Both the position numbers and the translations under genes were made by a program. The notes beneath the pieces were generated by a model, which was given only the letters and a program-made list of their open reading frames with translations, had not been told where the DNA came from and searched no databases. 64,000 nt of DNA. Origin: Triatoma infestans. Lineage: Eukaryota > Arthropoda > Insecta > Hemiptera > Reduviidae. This document shows positions 34,110 to 45,482 of this stretch, in pieces. Location of the stretch: assembly GCA_011037195.1 (NCBI GenBank), contig JAAEAF010002590.1, positions 1 through 64,000 of the forward strand, given 5' to 3'. Within the stretch, counting starts at the first letter, position 1. Every line of letters starts with the position of its first letter.

Positions 34110-35760
34110 AATAGAATCAAGCTTGCGCACCGATGGGTATTACAATTAAGAATAATCTGCATCTGATTGCGTTTACAGATGACCGAATGACAGTAGCCCA
34201 AGATCAGGATATAATGGATGTGTTAGGTGGAGAGAATTTAGGTCTGGTTGATGATATAAGAAGAAGACTTGGTTAACTAACTGATATATTAATAAATAGA
34301 CACAGACTGCCTGGACTTTACAATAGTGGAATGTTTGATGTAGAGTGGTATGAGAATGACACATAGCGATTTGGATGTACTGAACTGATTTCAACTGTGT
34401 TTTTATGGACTAGTCCTTCGCTATATTTGTACAGCTTCTCCCACTCCAGTCCGAGAGAGTGGTTTTGGACCACTTTTGTTTCTCTTCTCTTTGCTGAGCT
34501 TCTCTTTGGTTGCTGTTTGTAATGTGTTGGTGTGGATGATGTGTGTAGGTAGCTTGTGGCGTGAGCGTTTTAGTGAAAAGGGCTTGTAAGTTTGTAATTT
34601 TAAAAGAGAATGAAGTATTAAGAAATAATTAAGAAGTCACTGATAACAATTAAATATAACAACTACAAGTTATTTGATATTATTAACTTATTTAATTATT
34701 GTGAAACTGGCACAGATATTTAGAGAGCAGCCTTCAGCCTGAAGTGTTCTGTTTGAAGGCTGAAGTCAGACTGTCTACTCTTTGAAAGCTAATGTTAGAC
34801 ACTCTTCTTTGGAATTGCTCTCTCTCTCGCGGGGGAATTCTCTTATACAAAAGAGTTATCCCAACGGGATTTTGTGCCTTTGTTTAATGATCCGAATTTA
34901 CAGCACCTGACAGTAAAATACACTCTTTTTGAAGGTAAATTCACAGCACTAAGATAATTATAAAATATTAACAAAAATACAATTTTGGATACTATAAAAT
35001 ATTCCAAACTCTAAACTGTTATTTTTAGATTTCGTCCTTCCACTACAGTTACAAGGAGGACATGGAATATATGATGCGCAAATTAATAGTGGCATATCAA
35101 AAATGGGATATAAAGATAAACATAGCAAATACTGAATATATGTCAACAACAAACGGAGTAGACCTTTACTATAGAAGACATAAAAATCCCATGATTTGAG
35201 TAATTCAAATAATTGGGTTCTATCATCAATAAGGATGCTTCAAGTATGTAAAAATGACATGCTGCAAAGGAATACGTAAGCGCAAAAAGAGCGATCGGCA
35301 TACTGCATCCCGTATTATGGAGCGGCAATATTCTAACTAGTACCAAAAATATAATATATATTAGTCTGGTACAAAGTATAACTTCTTTATGCCGCTGAAA
35401 GTTGGATCTTGAATAAGGCTTTAAGGAAAAAGCTTCTAGCCACGGTAATGGATTACTAGAAAAGTGCAGCACGAATATCAAGGCTTGAAGAAATAAAAAA
35501 GAAAATGAACGTTTCAAAAAAATTTGCTCCTGAAAATAGAGGAAACGAGACTTGGATGTTACGGTCATATAAAAAGAATGGAAGATGGAAGAATGGTTAA
35601 AGAGATCATAGACTGGGAAGCCGAGGGAAGAAGAAGAAGAAGAAGAAACGTCAGACCAAGAGAAAAGTGGATAGATGACGTCCAAGAAAGCCTTCACGGT
35701 TACGTACCGACAGAAGAGGATATCCGGGACAGATCCAGTTGGAGGCAGAAATTAAAATAA
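34110..35760 (+). mobile_element. LINE fragment interrupted by LTR sequence
   Basis: Left part (34120-34215) reads NNLHLIAFTDDRMTVAQDQD: RT motif C with its D-D pair. Right part resumes at about 35055: EDMEYMMRKLIVAYQKWDI and INIANTEYMS, KRAIGILHPVLW (about 35290), AAESWILNKALRK (about 35390) and an open frame at 35524-35760 with LGCYGHIKRMEDGRMVKEI and RPREKWIDDVQESL. The interrupting 840 bp contains LTR-like repeats. The tail type matches the LINEs at 6.3 and 30.4 kb in plan but is a different family. Confidence 0.8.
34518..35047 (+). mobile_element. LTR, family L1
   Basis: Starts TGTAATGTGTTGG and ends CCTTCCACTACA, like the L1 solo LTRs at 27.2 and 49.3 kb but in plus orientation. GTGGCGTGAGCGTTTTAG and AAGGGCTTGTAAG are shared landmarks. 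No 4-bp target duplication matches (TGTT versus GTTA). The 300 bp to its left (34222-34517) resembles repeat L2, so the insertion is composite. Confidence 0.65.
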
Positions 35761-35844
35761 ATATTTGATTGAGGAAAACCATTAACATTGAGGAACTCCT
35801 AATACAAAAAAAATTAACTAAAGAAGAAAACATTATCCGTCCCT

Positions 35845-36582
35845 AAAAAAATATCCTCCCCATAATCCGTCCCCGAACCACCCCTCCCCTCCTTAAATGA
35901 CTTTACCCAGAGAAATGTTGCAAATAAAAGTTGTAGCTACTTTGTATGTGTGTAGTACACAAACTTAGTTTAAAGAAAATCGTTGGCGCCGTAAATAACA
36001 GAAAACTGGAAAAGTACATTTAAGTAAAAACGCACTTCCGGTCATCGGATTTTCTTCAAACTCGGAATTTCAACAACATATTTAATTCTAATTAATATTA
36101 TTTAGATGATTAAAATTTTGTAATTAACTGAAATAACACTTTAGTGGTAAACCTTACCCCCAACTCTCCCCCCAAAAAAGTTCCCTTAAATAGATTTTTC
36201 CCCGGAGAAATGTTTCAATTAAAAAATTGTAGCACTTTATATACGTAGTTTATATAACAAATTTAAAGAAAATCGTTTGGAGCCGTTTTCCAGAAAATTG
36301 CAAAAAAAAGTGAAAAAAAAAAACATTCAGTAAAGAGGTTCTTCCGGTTCATGCGGTGTTAGTGTCTGAAGGAAATAACAAGTTTGAGCTTGCTGCAACT
36401 TTTCGTTTTTGAGTTATTCTGTTCGCATACACTTATACACATACAAACTGTTTTCCAAAAAAAAACAACAAAAAATAAACCTTTTTTGAACTCAGGGGAC
36501 CTCAAAACGTGTATTTCCGGTGAAAAACTCAATTACGAAAATCTTACACGATCGCAATTAAGAGAATAAGAGGAAGTAAAAA
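35845..36582 (-). repeat. Family A repeat
   Basis: Minus-strand copy lacking its 3' hairpin: CTCCTTAAATGAC, GCACTTCCGGTCATCGG (36030), TTCTTCCGGTTCATG (36342), GGTGAAAAACTCAATTACG and terminal AAGAGGAAGTAAAAA. Confidence 0.85.
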
Positions 36583-37095
36583 AAAAATAACAATCGAAAT
36601 ATATGGAACTAAAACAATGGAACTTATCATTTATATTGTAGAAGTTTATATTATTATTACAATGACAAGAATAAAGTACAGATCCAGATAATCTAGTCGG
36701 CAAGAAGATTTTGATGGATTACTGCACGTTCAATGATAGGTCACGCACGTGCACCGGACAACTACCATGCATGTTAGACAATACGAAGGAAATGTAGTAG
36801 AGCATTTAATTGTTTTATTAAAGGTAGACATACTAGTATAAAATAATATACAGGCACTAAACAGCTAAATCCATTTATTAAAAAAAAGAAAAAAAAGGAG
36901 TCAATTCTGCAGATTCCAACCTATTCACTTCTGTTAAAATGTAATTAATTATTTATTATTTAATTAATGAGAAGTTAATTGAATATCCTTTTTGATTTTT
37001 GTGTAATAATTAAAAATATGATTTATGTATTTGACGTAAATTATATTGTATTTGATGTTTTTGTGTAACTCTATTTAAATACAGTAAAAAAAAAA
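36583..37095. other. No gene seen
   Basis: AT-rich, no supported feature. Ends in an A run that precedes a family A hairpin. Confidence 0.4.
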
Positions 37096-37260
37096 AAAAA
37101 AAAATCTGGTGTGAAACATTCACATAATATTATCTTAACAGCAGTTAATTACAATTTATAAAATTACCAAAAGTTTAAATAAGCTTGAAATTTTTCTTGA
37201 TTGCACAACAAGTCCAGAAGATAACGGCCATTTAAATAACACTTCTTTTTAAAAATATTA
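37096..37260 (-). repeat. Diverged family A 3' end
   Basis: AAAATCTGGTGTGAAACATTCACATAAT is the 3' hairpin; only about 160 bp of decayed body follows. Confidence 0.55.
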
Positions 37261-37585
37261 CATTCTTTTAAATTATTACATTCTTAATAGTACATATTAT
37301 TTCAACATCATTAACAATCATGATAGTGGCTGGAAAACAATGACAAATATTCCCTAAATCCCAGTATGGGTTTCCGAAAAGGTTATTTCCATTTACCGTC
37401 GCCATATTCAATTAATAATGGATATTCAGTCAGCAATCACTTCTAATATAAAATACTGTTAGCCCTGTTTCTACATTTTACGTCGGCATATGATTGCAGA
37501 CAAATACCAATTTCAATCGAAAAAAATGGGAGAGATTGGCGTTTCGAGTAAATTTATTAAAAATACAACTACATACATTTTATGT

Positions 37586-38157
37586 TTATATTCTGAAAAC
37601 ACTTGTTAAGAGGAATGTTTCAGTACTGCTTTGTGCCTCTAGCTGTATTTTGAATATTCTTTCAATATATGGAGATCTATCGATGACTTGTTGAAATTCT
37701 GCAAAAGATAGTGCTCCATCGTCATCTAAATCTGCCTCTGTCAAAATGTTTTGAATAAGGTGGGCAATTTCTTGATCACTAAGTCGATGGGGCGTGGTAA
37801 GACGATCAATCGTTTTCCGTAGGTCACGAACTCCAAGCAGTTCAGCCTTCACGGATTTGGGCGTTGAATCATTGAACACTGACATCATATCGAGGAAATC
37901 CTTAAAAGTACAATCACCATCTTGGCTTGAACTAAAAAAACTTTACGTATTCGATATCCAAAAGGATTGACTCGAAATTCAGGTATAATGCAGCACCTTA
38001 TTCATTCATTGGTAATTTAGCATTTCTGTTGTGTCCGACTTTCTCAGGAGCTAGAGCTTTTAAACTTCTGATGGGCGTGTAAAACCTCCTTTTTTGTGAA
38101 ATATGTCAAGTTCTCTTGTAATTCTTCATCAGTGAATTGGCTCGTTCGCTGTCCCAT
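37586..38157 (-). pseudogene. Processed pseudogene of a Cib2-like EF-hand protein
   Basis: Calcium- and integrin-binding family protein, an EF-hand calcium sensor. Minus strand from ATG at 38157: MGQRTSQFTDEELQENLTYF and TKKEVLHAHQKFK. An extra A then shifts the frame; in the next frame ALAPEKVGHNRNAKLPM continues, further indels follow, then EFRVNPF, SQDGDCTFKDFLDMMSVF and PKSVKAE. About 13 codons covering an EF-hand core are deleted before LLGVRDLRKTIDRLTT. The last open frame (37888-37586) ends with a good EF-hand loop, DLDDDGALSFAE, and VIDRSP. Family members end shortly after FRIxL; here the stop is lost and 17 residues are added. The coding sequence is continuous without introns, so this is a retrocopy, not a live gene. 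Confidence 0.85.
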
Positions 38158-38444
38158 TGCAAATGACAGATGCTTCTTTCAATTGTCCACTGCGACAGCC
38201 AGTAGCTTTCGCTTCAGATTTAAATTATAATTTTCCTATATATAAATTAGATCGAGGACTAATGCACTCTAATTTTCCTCTTAAGAATCCTTTTATACAT
38301 AGATCTGGAAATTATTGGGTTACGCGACAGGTTACTGACAATTCTTAGGTTCCAACTCATCCATATCCTCAATGTTGATGACTTCTTTTTTTTTTATAAG
38401 CACTGATCATACATGATTTTCGATGGACGCTTCTCTATTGAAAT

Positions 38445-38870
38445 TTGACAAAAGTCAAATTTATTAAAAATATCATTTCATTAATTCATGATAGGCGATT
38501 GTACTTCAAAATAAATGACGAGAGAGTCGGACCTAGATCTACTCAGGTTGGTTTACCGCAGAGAAGTATACTAAGTCCTATACTTTACATAATATACGTC
38601 GCAAATCTGGAAGGATTACTCATAGAGGGGGTCAAAATTTGGCAATATGCAGACGATGTGTATCTGTATACAATAAAAAACACGGTCTCAGAATGTCATG
38701 AGTCTCTATCATTGATTGTAAGCAGCCTAGAAGCCTGGTGCATAAATAATGGTTTATTGATTTCCAAAAAAAAGTCTTCGTTGTGGCCTTTCACTCGGAA
38801 AAGAAGACTAAATCTATCAAACGAGGTCAAATTAGGCAATAAATACTACCCTTGTGGGGGTATCGGTTAG
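38445..38870 (+). pseudogene. LINE reverse transcriptase palm fragment
   Basis: A 141-codon open frame within the LINE. Visible: IHDRRLYFKINDERVGPRST, then GLPQRSILSPILYIIYVANL (motif B; Gly changed to Arg in the usual GLPQGS), then WQYADDVYLYT (motif C with the catalytic D-D pair, about 38643-38675) and SSLEAWCINNGLLISKKKS (motif D). The frame closes at 38870 before the thumb; further traces (RFLGLMFDRILNWK) continue to about 38920. Synthesises cDNA in an intact element; here only a piece. Confidence 0.88.
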
Positions 38871-39469
38871 GTTCCTAGGACTCATGTTTGATAGAATTCT
38901 TAATTGGAAAAGACAAGTTCGGAATGTTTTGGAATAAAGTGAAAAATACTAAGAAGTATTTCTCAAAAAAAAAAAAATGGGGAGCTGATGCTCAAATATC
39001 TTTAACCTTTTATCGACCTAATAATTCGTGCTACTTTAGATTTTTAGAGTATGTTTTACTGTCAAGCAAGTAATATTGCATTGCGTCCGGTGGAAATTTT
39101 GCAAAACAAATGCTTAAGACTATGCTTGGGATTTTTAAACAGTACTCCCCTATAGATGTTATGTATGCTGAAGCCTGTGAATTTCCCTTATTATATCGAA
39201 CTCAGATATTAGCTGATCGATTTGTTTTAAGATTGCTAAATTATAATTACGATATTTATAAATAGACTTCCATTTTAAATACAAAAGTATTGACATACTG
39301 ATTTTGGCGTAAAAAAGAAGCGCCTCTTTACAGAAAGTTTTATTAATATATAATATATCCAAATATAAGGAAACAATTCAGTCTGATAGTAAACTTTCAA
39401 TATACAAAATAGATAATGAATTTTTACTTAATAAGATCGATATATAGCTAATTTACCTAATCATATAAG

Positions 39470-40340
39470 GAATGCAGCATTTAAAGACTATATCAACAGA
39501 AACTGTCCCAATAGATATTGTATATTTACTGATGGCTCCAAGATTGACAACAAGGTAGGCTGCACCATGTACGATTCAGAAAGAAAATTTTGTAAGTTAG
39601 CTAGATTAAATGAGAGCAGGCTTCAGTTTAAAATATATTTATACTCTTCCTTACAGTAAATTTACTATTATAAGTGACTTCCAAAGTGCAATAACTAAAT
39701 TAACAAACATAAATAAATCTAATAGGGTAGATGATATCGTTTTAGAAATAATTGAACTGGTGGCAATGTTAAAGGCAGGGGGCATATACGTTAGCTTTGT
39801 ATGGATAAAGGGACAAAGCATCTAATGAAACAGTAGATGCTAGAGAAGCTGCAATAACGGCCAAACTATCTGGTGCTGATATGAGAGCGAATCTCCTTGT
39901 TTGGAAACAGGAATATTTTATTAAAATGGCAGTCAGAATATAATAATAATAATAATAATAGAAAGGGTATATTTTTTTAAATAATGGTACTAAAATTACC
40001 GACTCGTTGATGATTCAAAGAAAGTTCAATGAACAAAAACGTAGTAACAACTACTAGCAGGCTAAGATCGAATCACGCTATATGCGGAGCATACCTGTTC
40101 AGAATAGCCCAAAGAACAACTCCGGTGTGCATGGTATGTAAAGTGGAAGAAAATTTCAATCACATAACGGATGAAATGTCAGAAATATGAAAGCGAAAGA
40201 GACTGTATATATAGAGAATTATATAAGTACCTGGTTGCCCCTTTTCTTTATGAGGATATTCTATTTTCTAACAGTACTCCAGTGTTACAGGGATTATTCG
40301 AATTTATTAGAAGGTATGAATCTCAAGTAATGTATATGTA
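39470..40340 (+). pseudogene. LINE RNase H and C-terminal knuckle, degenerate
   Basis: RNase H start CIFTDGSKIDNKVGCTMYDS (about 39510-39575), a middle frame at 39610-39825 with FTIISDFQSAITKLTNI (Ser-Asp in place, about 39666) and IYVSFVWIKGQS, after which the frame shifts. C-terminal RLRSNHAICGAYL and CMVCKVEENFNHIT (knuckle, about 40130) are followed by YIRRYESQVMYM-like sequence to about 40340. Several frameshifts separate the parts. Confidence 0.78.
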
Positions 40341-40377
40341 GTATGTTAGTAATGTATGTTTTTACATTGTGGATGTA

Positions 40378-40590
40378 TTTATTGGCGTGCATGTGAATTT
40401 AGAATAAGCTGAATTTACGGGTCGGCGGAATATAGAGTACCTCAACCCATAGTTCAAGTTTTTTAAGTATATATATGTAATTTTTAAGGAGTGGTTGTAT
40501 TTATTGGCGTGAAAGTATTTATTGGCATAAATGTGAATTTAGAATAAGCTGAATTGACGGGATGGCTGAATGTAGAGTAGCCCATCCTAT
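40378..40590 (+). repeat. Partial tandem repeat in LINE 3' region
   Basis: TATTTATTGGCGTG followed by GAATTTAGAATAAGCTGAATT and GGCxGAATxTAGAGTA occurs twice (from about 40377 and 40498). Confidence 0.7.
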
Positions 40591-40637
40591 AGTTTAAGTT
40601 GTTAGTTAAGTTAAGTTAGTTTAAAGCTAAAATCGAA

Positions 40638-40691
<54 letters not shown>
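40638..40691. repeat. (GT)n microsatellite
   Basis: Uninterrupted GT run of about 54 bp. Confidence 0.95.
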
Positions 40692-42000
40692 AGGAGTAAA
40701 CGAATGAATTTAGAGTCTGTCTGCGAATGTAAAGTGGGCTGAATGAAACGTCATGTATAGGTGGGCAGCTGTAACACTTGCGAGTATCGTAGCAATTGAG
40801 GTGGATGCTGGCTGAACGACTATATGTCAATGCCGGGAAAAAAAAGAAAACATGATTTCCTAAAACCATTACACATTCATTCAACAGTATTAGAATTTAA
40901 AAATCTGGAATTTTACAGGCATAGAGAGTTTTTTTTGGTCAGAGATGGGCTAGAGAAGATCTGAAACTCGGTCGCTAGATAAGCTTATTCTATAAGATTA
41001 GTATAATGCATTGTAAGGTTTCTAAATCTACGTTTCATTCAGGCCATTGAATATATTGCAAAAAAAAAATAATTCAGTTTTAATTATTTATTTATTTTTT
41101 TTTTTTACATTTTTGAACAAAGAACTTTATTATTGTCAATAGAAATTAAATAATTGTACTGAAAGAAAGTTGGTTACATTTTACTATTTCTAATTTTTTT
41201 TTTTTTTTATTAAATAACTTTCTAATTGTATAAGATTAACCTGAAGAAGAAGAAGTTAGCATTATTTAGATATAAATCGAAATGATTTACTTTCTAATTG
41301 AGATTTAATTGCATCTGTTCTATCTTGTCTTTCTTTTAAATAAAATTAACAAGGTAATTAAAAAGGAATTGAAATAAGGCGGAAGAAACAAAACAAAAGT
41401 GATTAGTGAAGCAGTGGAAGGTCTAATTTGAAAAAAAAAAAAATTGTATTAGGTATCAGGCCTGACAGTGCCAAATTTAATAGAGTTCCGACGTAGAATT
41501 GTATCTCCTTGTTTAGAAACAAATCAAAACTAATAATTAGAATGGATTGCAATTTTCTTGTTTTAAAAAGACAATAATAATTCTGTAAAATGGCATATTA
41601 TCTCCACTTTGATTGCTTTGAAATTTTAAAATGGATAGGGGTATTTGAAATTATGTAGGTATTTATGATTTCATTATTTTGAAACTTTCGGACTTAACCA
41701 TAATATGGCCTTCGTCATATTAAACTGGGACTGCTGAGTTTACCGGATTGAGTTATTTTTTTTTTTTTTTTTTTGTATTGCTTCATAAAAATATTTAATT
41801 TTTTTAGCAAAGAGTTGAGTAGTTACATTATAAAACACTATACATAGAAAATAAATCAACTTCAAAAAACAAAAAGAAAATTTTACAAAATATCAAGTTT
41901 AACCAAATTCGAAAAAAACCATTTACCTTTAAGAATGGAAAATAAAAACCAAAAAGTAATGAAATAAAATCAACAATCTGTCACACTTTCAACATGTATT
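40692..42000. other. AT-rich interval without gene
   Basis: Homopolymer-rich; T runs at 41098, 41195 and 41757. No coding or RNA gene supported. Confidence 0.4.
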
Positions 42001-42565
42001 AGAAATATAAATAAATAGAGATATGCCTCTAGGGAAGATTTAACACAACATTTCTTAATTTGAGGGCCTTAGAAATATAATAGAAAATTTTATTAATTTT
42101 AGAGACTGACTCTGGTACCAACAAGTTACAAAATATTAAATTCACATCCAAGACGTCACTAACATATTCGGAAATATGGAGCTTACGGAGATTATTAAAT
42201 AATTTACATTCTAAAACAAAATGTTCTAAGCTATCCAAACTACCCGAATTACACAATGGGCAAATCGACTCTGGAGAAAACTTATAAGCTGTCCCATTAT
42301 AAAAAAGCCTATTAACCTTCTTTCCCATTAACCGCAACTGACGTGCCCTACCGGATTGAGAATATTACACCCAAAGTCTCTTAAAAATCTGACTTTTCGC
42401 TTGTATTTGCCATAAGCTTCCTTCAGTGTTGTAACCTGAGGTTTTAAAAGGCACCTACTTTCCGCAATTTTGCTTGAAATAGGTCTAAAAGGAGAACTTG
42501 GAGTTTTGTAACCTTTGATAGTTCTAAAAGATAGGTGTTATCATAATACCAAACATCACCTTCCT
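42001..42565 (-). mobile_element. LINE C-terminal region, no RNase H
   Basis: Minus strand: ELSKVTKLQVLLLDLF (about 42515), then in the next frame KSQIFKRLWV and SGRARQLRLMGKKVNRLFYNG (42390-42290), and an intact tail frame (42337-42029) with CPLCNSGSLDSLEHFVLEC (CX2CX9HX4C), IFYYISKALKLRN and a stop. Homologous to the 29.6-kb fragment. Family A begins immediately beyond 42565. Confidence 0.8.
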
Positions 42566-42568
42566 TTT

Positions 42569-42693
42569 TACTTTCTCTTACTCCTAGTAAGAGGAAGTAT
42601 TGTAATCGTGCCAAAATTTTCGATATCGAGTTTTCAACGGAAATATCCGTTTTGTGGTCCCCTGAGTCCAAAAAAGTTGGTTTTTAGAAAATG

Positions 42694-42729
<36 letters not shown>

Positions 42730-43589
42730 ATGTGAACAGCATAGCTCAAAAACGAAAAATCGTAAAAAGTTCAAACTGGATATTCCATTTAGGTATCACC
42801 ATGGGATCTGACAGTACGTTATCTGTCAAAATCCTTTTATCCTCAACCGGAAGTGCCACTTTACTAGTTCGTTTTTTTACTTTTTTGCGTTTTTCTCAAA
42901 AATGGCTCCGACAATTTTCTTTAAACTTGGAATATCAATTACACATACAAAGAGCTACAAACTTTTATTTCAAATATTTCTCCGTGAAAATTCATTTAAT
43001 AGCAGTTTTGGGGCAGGGGTAGGGGTTAGGTTTACCTCAAAAATGCTATTTCAGTTTACCATACAATTCTGTCATCTAAATAATGTTAATTAGAATTAAA
43101 TATGTTGTAGAAATTCCGAGTTTAAAGAAACTATCGGATGACCGGAAGTGCATTTTTACTGAAATGTGTTTTTTTTTCAGTTTTCTGGTATTTTCTCGAA
43201 AACGGCTCCAACGATTTTCTTTAAAGTAGATATGTGTACTATACATATAAAGAGCTACAACATTTATTTGAAACATTTCTCCTGATAATGTCATTTAAGG
43301 GGAGCTTTTGGGGGGGAGGTTGGATTATGTTTTACATTAAAGTGCTTTCATAGTTGATTATACAATTCTATCATCCAACCACAATTGAGTGATTAGAAAT
43401 AAATAGATGGCTAAAATTTCACGTTTCAAGAAAATTAGTAAACCGGAAGTGTGCTTTTACTGAACGGTTTTTTTTTTTCAGTTTTCGACGAATTTCATTA
43501 AATTTGATACACTAACTATATAAAATATGTCCATTTCAATTTTGAAAAATGGAGTAAGAGAAAGTTGTGTGAGTGTTTCACACCAGATT
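42569..43589 (+). repeat. Family A repeat, full length
   Basis: All landmarks present: TACTTTCTCTTACTCCTAG, (GT)n at 42695-42726, CCGGAAGT at about 42847, 43142 and 43443 (295- and 301-bp spacing), GGAGTAAGAGAAAGTTGTG and hairpin GAGTGTTTCACACCAGA, then a 17-bp T run. Confidence 0.92.
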
Positions 43590-43614
43590 TTTTTTTTTTT
43601 TTTTTTTACATCTC

Positions 43615-43850
43615 GCAAGAAGAATTACTGCGATTATGTCAAATTTTGGAAATTTAATTTGCAACATGAAAGAAATAATATTTCAACAACTAAAGATCTC
43701 AAGTAACCCAAATTTTATATTACTTTAAAAAAAAACAAAAAAAAAACCGCGTTTGACACGAAGGTTTCGGGTGAAAATCCATCAACCGGAAATGCACTTT
43801 TAACATTTTTTGGCGGGGGAAAAATTGATTTTAAGTAGTTTTGCGGAGTT
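43615..43850 (+). repeat. Diverged family A fragment
   Basis: GCAAGAAGAATTACTGCGATTATG and, after a gap, GGTGAAAATCCATCAACCGG and AAATGCACTTTTAAC match the 5' part and the first monomer border of an older subfamily. Confidence 0.5.
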
Positions 43851-43901
43851 TGTGGCGTTGGTTTCATGTTTATTTATTGGTGGTCTTTTCTGATTACAAT
43901 G

Positions 43902-44359
43902 TGTGATGGATGCAAAACATTAAAATATATTAATTTATAAATAAATCAAAATTATCAAAATATATGACCATACCCTTGCAAAAGGGCAAAGCCAGGTAGA
44001 AGAAGTCCAGTTACTTGTACGGTTCAAGAACAATTATGGCATTGTACTACCCCTTCTCCTCACAGGGGGGAGGCATTGAAGAAACAAAGAGAAGAGATAT
44101 TTTAAAGATAGACTTTTGCTAGAAATCAAGGTGGAAACATCAGAGCTGTACCAGTATTACGTTATAAGAAATTATTATAAGCTATTGTGATATTCAAAGT
44201 AACTTAATTTCTCTTAGCGAATATATTTAATTTAATCTACCAGTGTGTTCTTAATTATTCTTATACTTCTATATTTTCCTCAAACATACTTACAAGCCCT
44301 AATACAAAACCGCTCGTGCTACTTACCACAAATACACATCATCACACCAAAACATTACA
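43902..44359 (-). mobile_element. Solo LTR, family L1, TSD AATG
   Basis: Minus-strand TGTAATGTTTTGG to the opposite end CATCACA (plus strand TGTGATGGATGC at 43902). AATG at 43898-43901 and 44360-44363. About 85% similar by eye to the 27.2-kb copy over its length. Confidence 0.8.
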
Positions 44360-44539
44360 AATGTAATCACCCAACCACCTGGTAGGGTGAAACTTGTTCC
44401 TCTCCTTCCATATTTATCATTTTACATAATTATGATTATATTAAGAAAAAGTCATAGGGTATTTCATATAAGTTTTTTAAAAAATTATTTATAATAAAAC
44501 ACGAAACGTGACACAAACATTCAAAATGGAATGTTTATG

Positions 44540-45482
44540 AATTTTTTATTTTATTTTTACTTTTATTGATATTTACAACTGTATAACAATACAATAAGCA
44601 AAAGTGATTAAAGAAAATAAAGACATGCACACATGTGAGGGACATTATTCAGTAATAATGTCCCTTATTGTTTACTTAGGCTGTTTGATGATGGAAAAAG
44701 TAAGTCTCGCGGCCACAGGCGTTTCAGACGGCGGGGAGGACTGCCTGGAATATGGGCAGAGGTCAATTGTAGAACGAGAGGGTTAGGATGAAGGAGGAGA
44801 GATTCATGGAATTTTTTGTAACGGGAGGATATCATTTCTGCGATGAAAGGGATTTTTAGGTCGTTGTGTAAGGTCAGGTTGGATACGTAATATGGGGCTT
44901 GGGTGATTTTGCGGAGGATTCTGGATTGGAGGGACTGGATTCTTTTGGAATTGGTTCGCTTGGTTGAGCCCCAGACTTCAACCCCTTAAGTCCAAATTGG
45001 TCGTAAAATTGTTTTGTATATAAGTACTTTGTTGTCTAATGAGAGTTTGGAACGTTTGTCTAGTAGTCTAAGAAGAAGTCTGTATCGAGTGTTTAGCTTT
45101 GTCGTTTAAGTCTAGTATGTGGGTTCCACGTGAGTCTTTTGTCCAAGTACATACCTAGGTATTTCACGGTGTCTGCAACAGGGATGGGAATGTTATTATA
45201 GTATAGTGAAGGACAAGTTCCTCGGCGAAGAGTAAACGTTACATTGGTGCTCTTACTCTCATTAATTTTAATTTTCCATTGTTTGCACCATAGTTCTACT
45301 TTCTCCAAGTGATTCTGGATGTTGTGGGTGGCAGATTGTGGATCTGGATCGGAAGAAAGGAAAGCTGTGTCATCTGCAAATGAGGCGATGATAGTGTGGG
45401 AGGATTGTGGAATATCGGATGTGTAGAGGGTGTAAAGTAGAGGGCCTAGAATACTTCCTTGCGGTACTCCGGCCCTCGCGGT
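44540..45482 (-). mobile_element. Jockey-type LINE, 5' truncated
   Basis: Minus-strand element starting inside the reverse transcriptase at about 45478 (AGVPQGSILGPLLYTLYTSD, motif B), then ASFADDTAFLSSDPDPQSA (motif C, about 45395-45340). The open frame 45308-45093 has WCKQWKIKINESKSTNVTF and VKYLGMYLDKRLTWNPH. After stops come ILRPIWT*GVEVWGS (about 44985) and LRKITQAPYYVSNLTLHNDL (about 44900-44850). The 3' end has AATAAA-type signals and an A-rich tail near 44540-44570. Inactivated by at least two nonsense codons. Confidence 0.88.

Larger units (their letters stand above)
37320..40620 (+). mobile_element. LINE with RT and RNase H, carrying a retrocopy insertion
   Basis: A degenerate, long LINE. 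The 5' part of its reverse transcriptase lies at about 37355-37492 (SQYGFRKG-like, then DIQSAITSN and FLHFTSAYD, motif A with its first Asp changed to His). Sequence not belonging to a LINE, including the Cib2 retrocopy, follows to about 38430. The polymerase then resumes (FIKNIISLIHDRRLYFKI), and RNase H and the knuckle follow to 40340. The 3' untranslated region contains a partial tandem repeat. Its plan matches the LINE remnant at 20.2-21.1 kb. Confidence 0.75.

Noticed and set aside
35143..35697. 184-codon minus-strand open frame
   Set aside because: It is the antisense shadow of LINE reverse transcriptase coding sequence, which reads on the plus strand.
37586..37888. Intact short EF-hand gene
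   Set aside because: The upstream coding sequence is present but frameshifted, an EF-hand segment is deleted, the normal stop is lost and introns are absent; pseudogene.
42515..43022. Two overlapping frames with (CV)n stretches
   Set aside because: They translate the (GT)n tract and body of a family A repeat, which has no conserved coding frame between copies.
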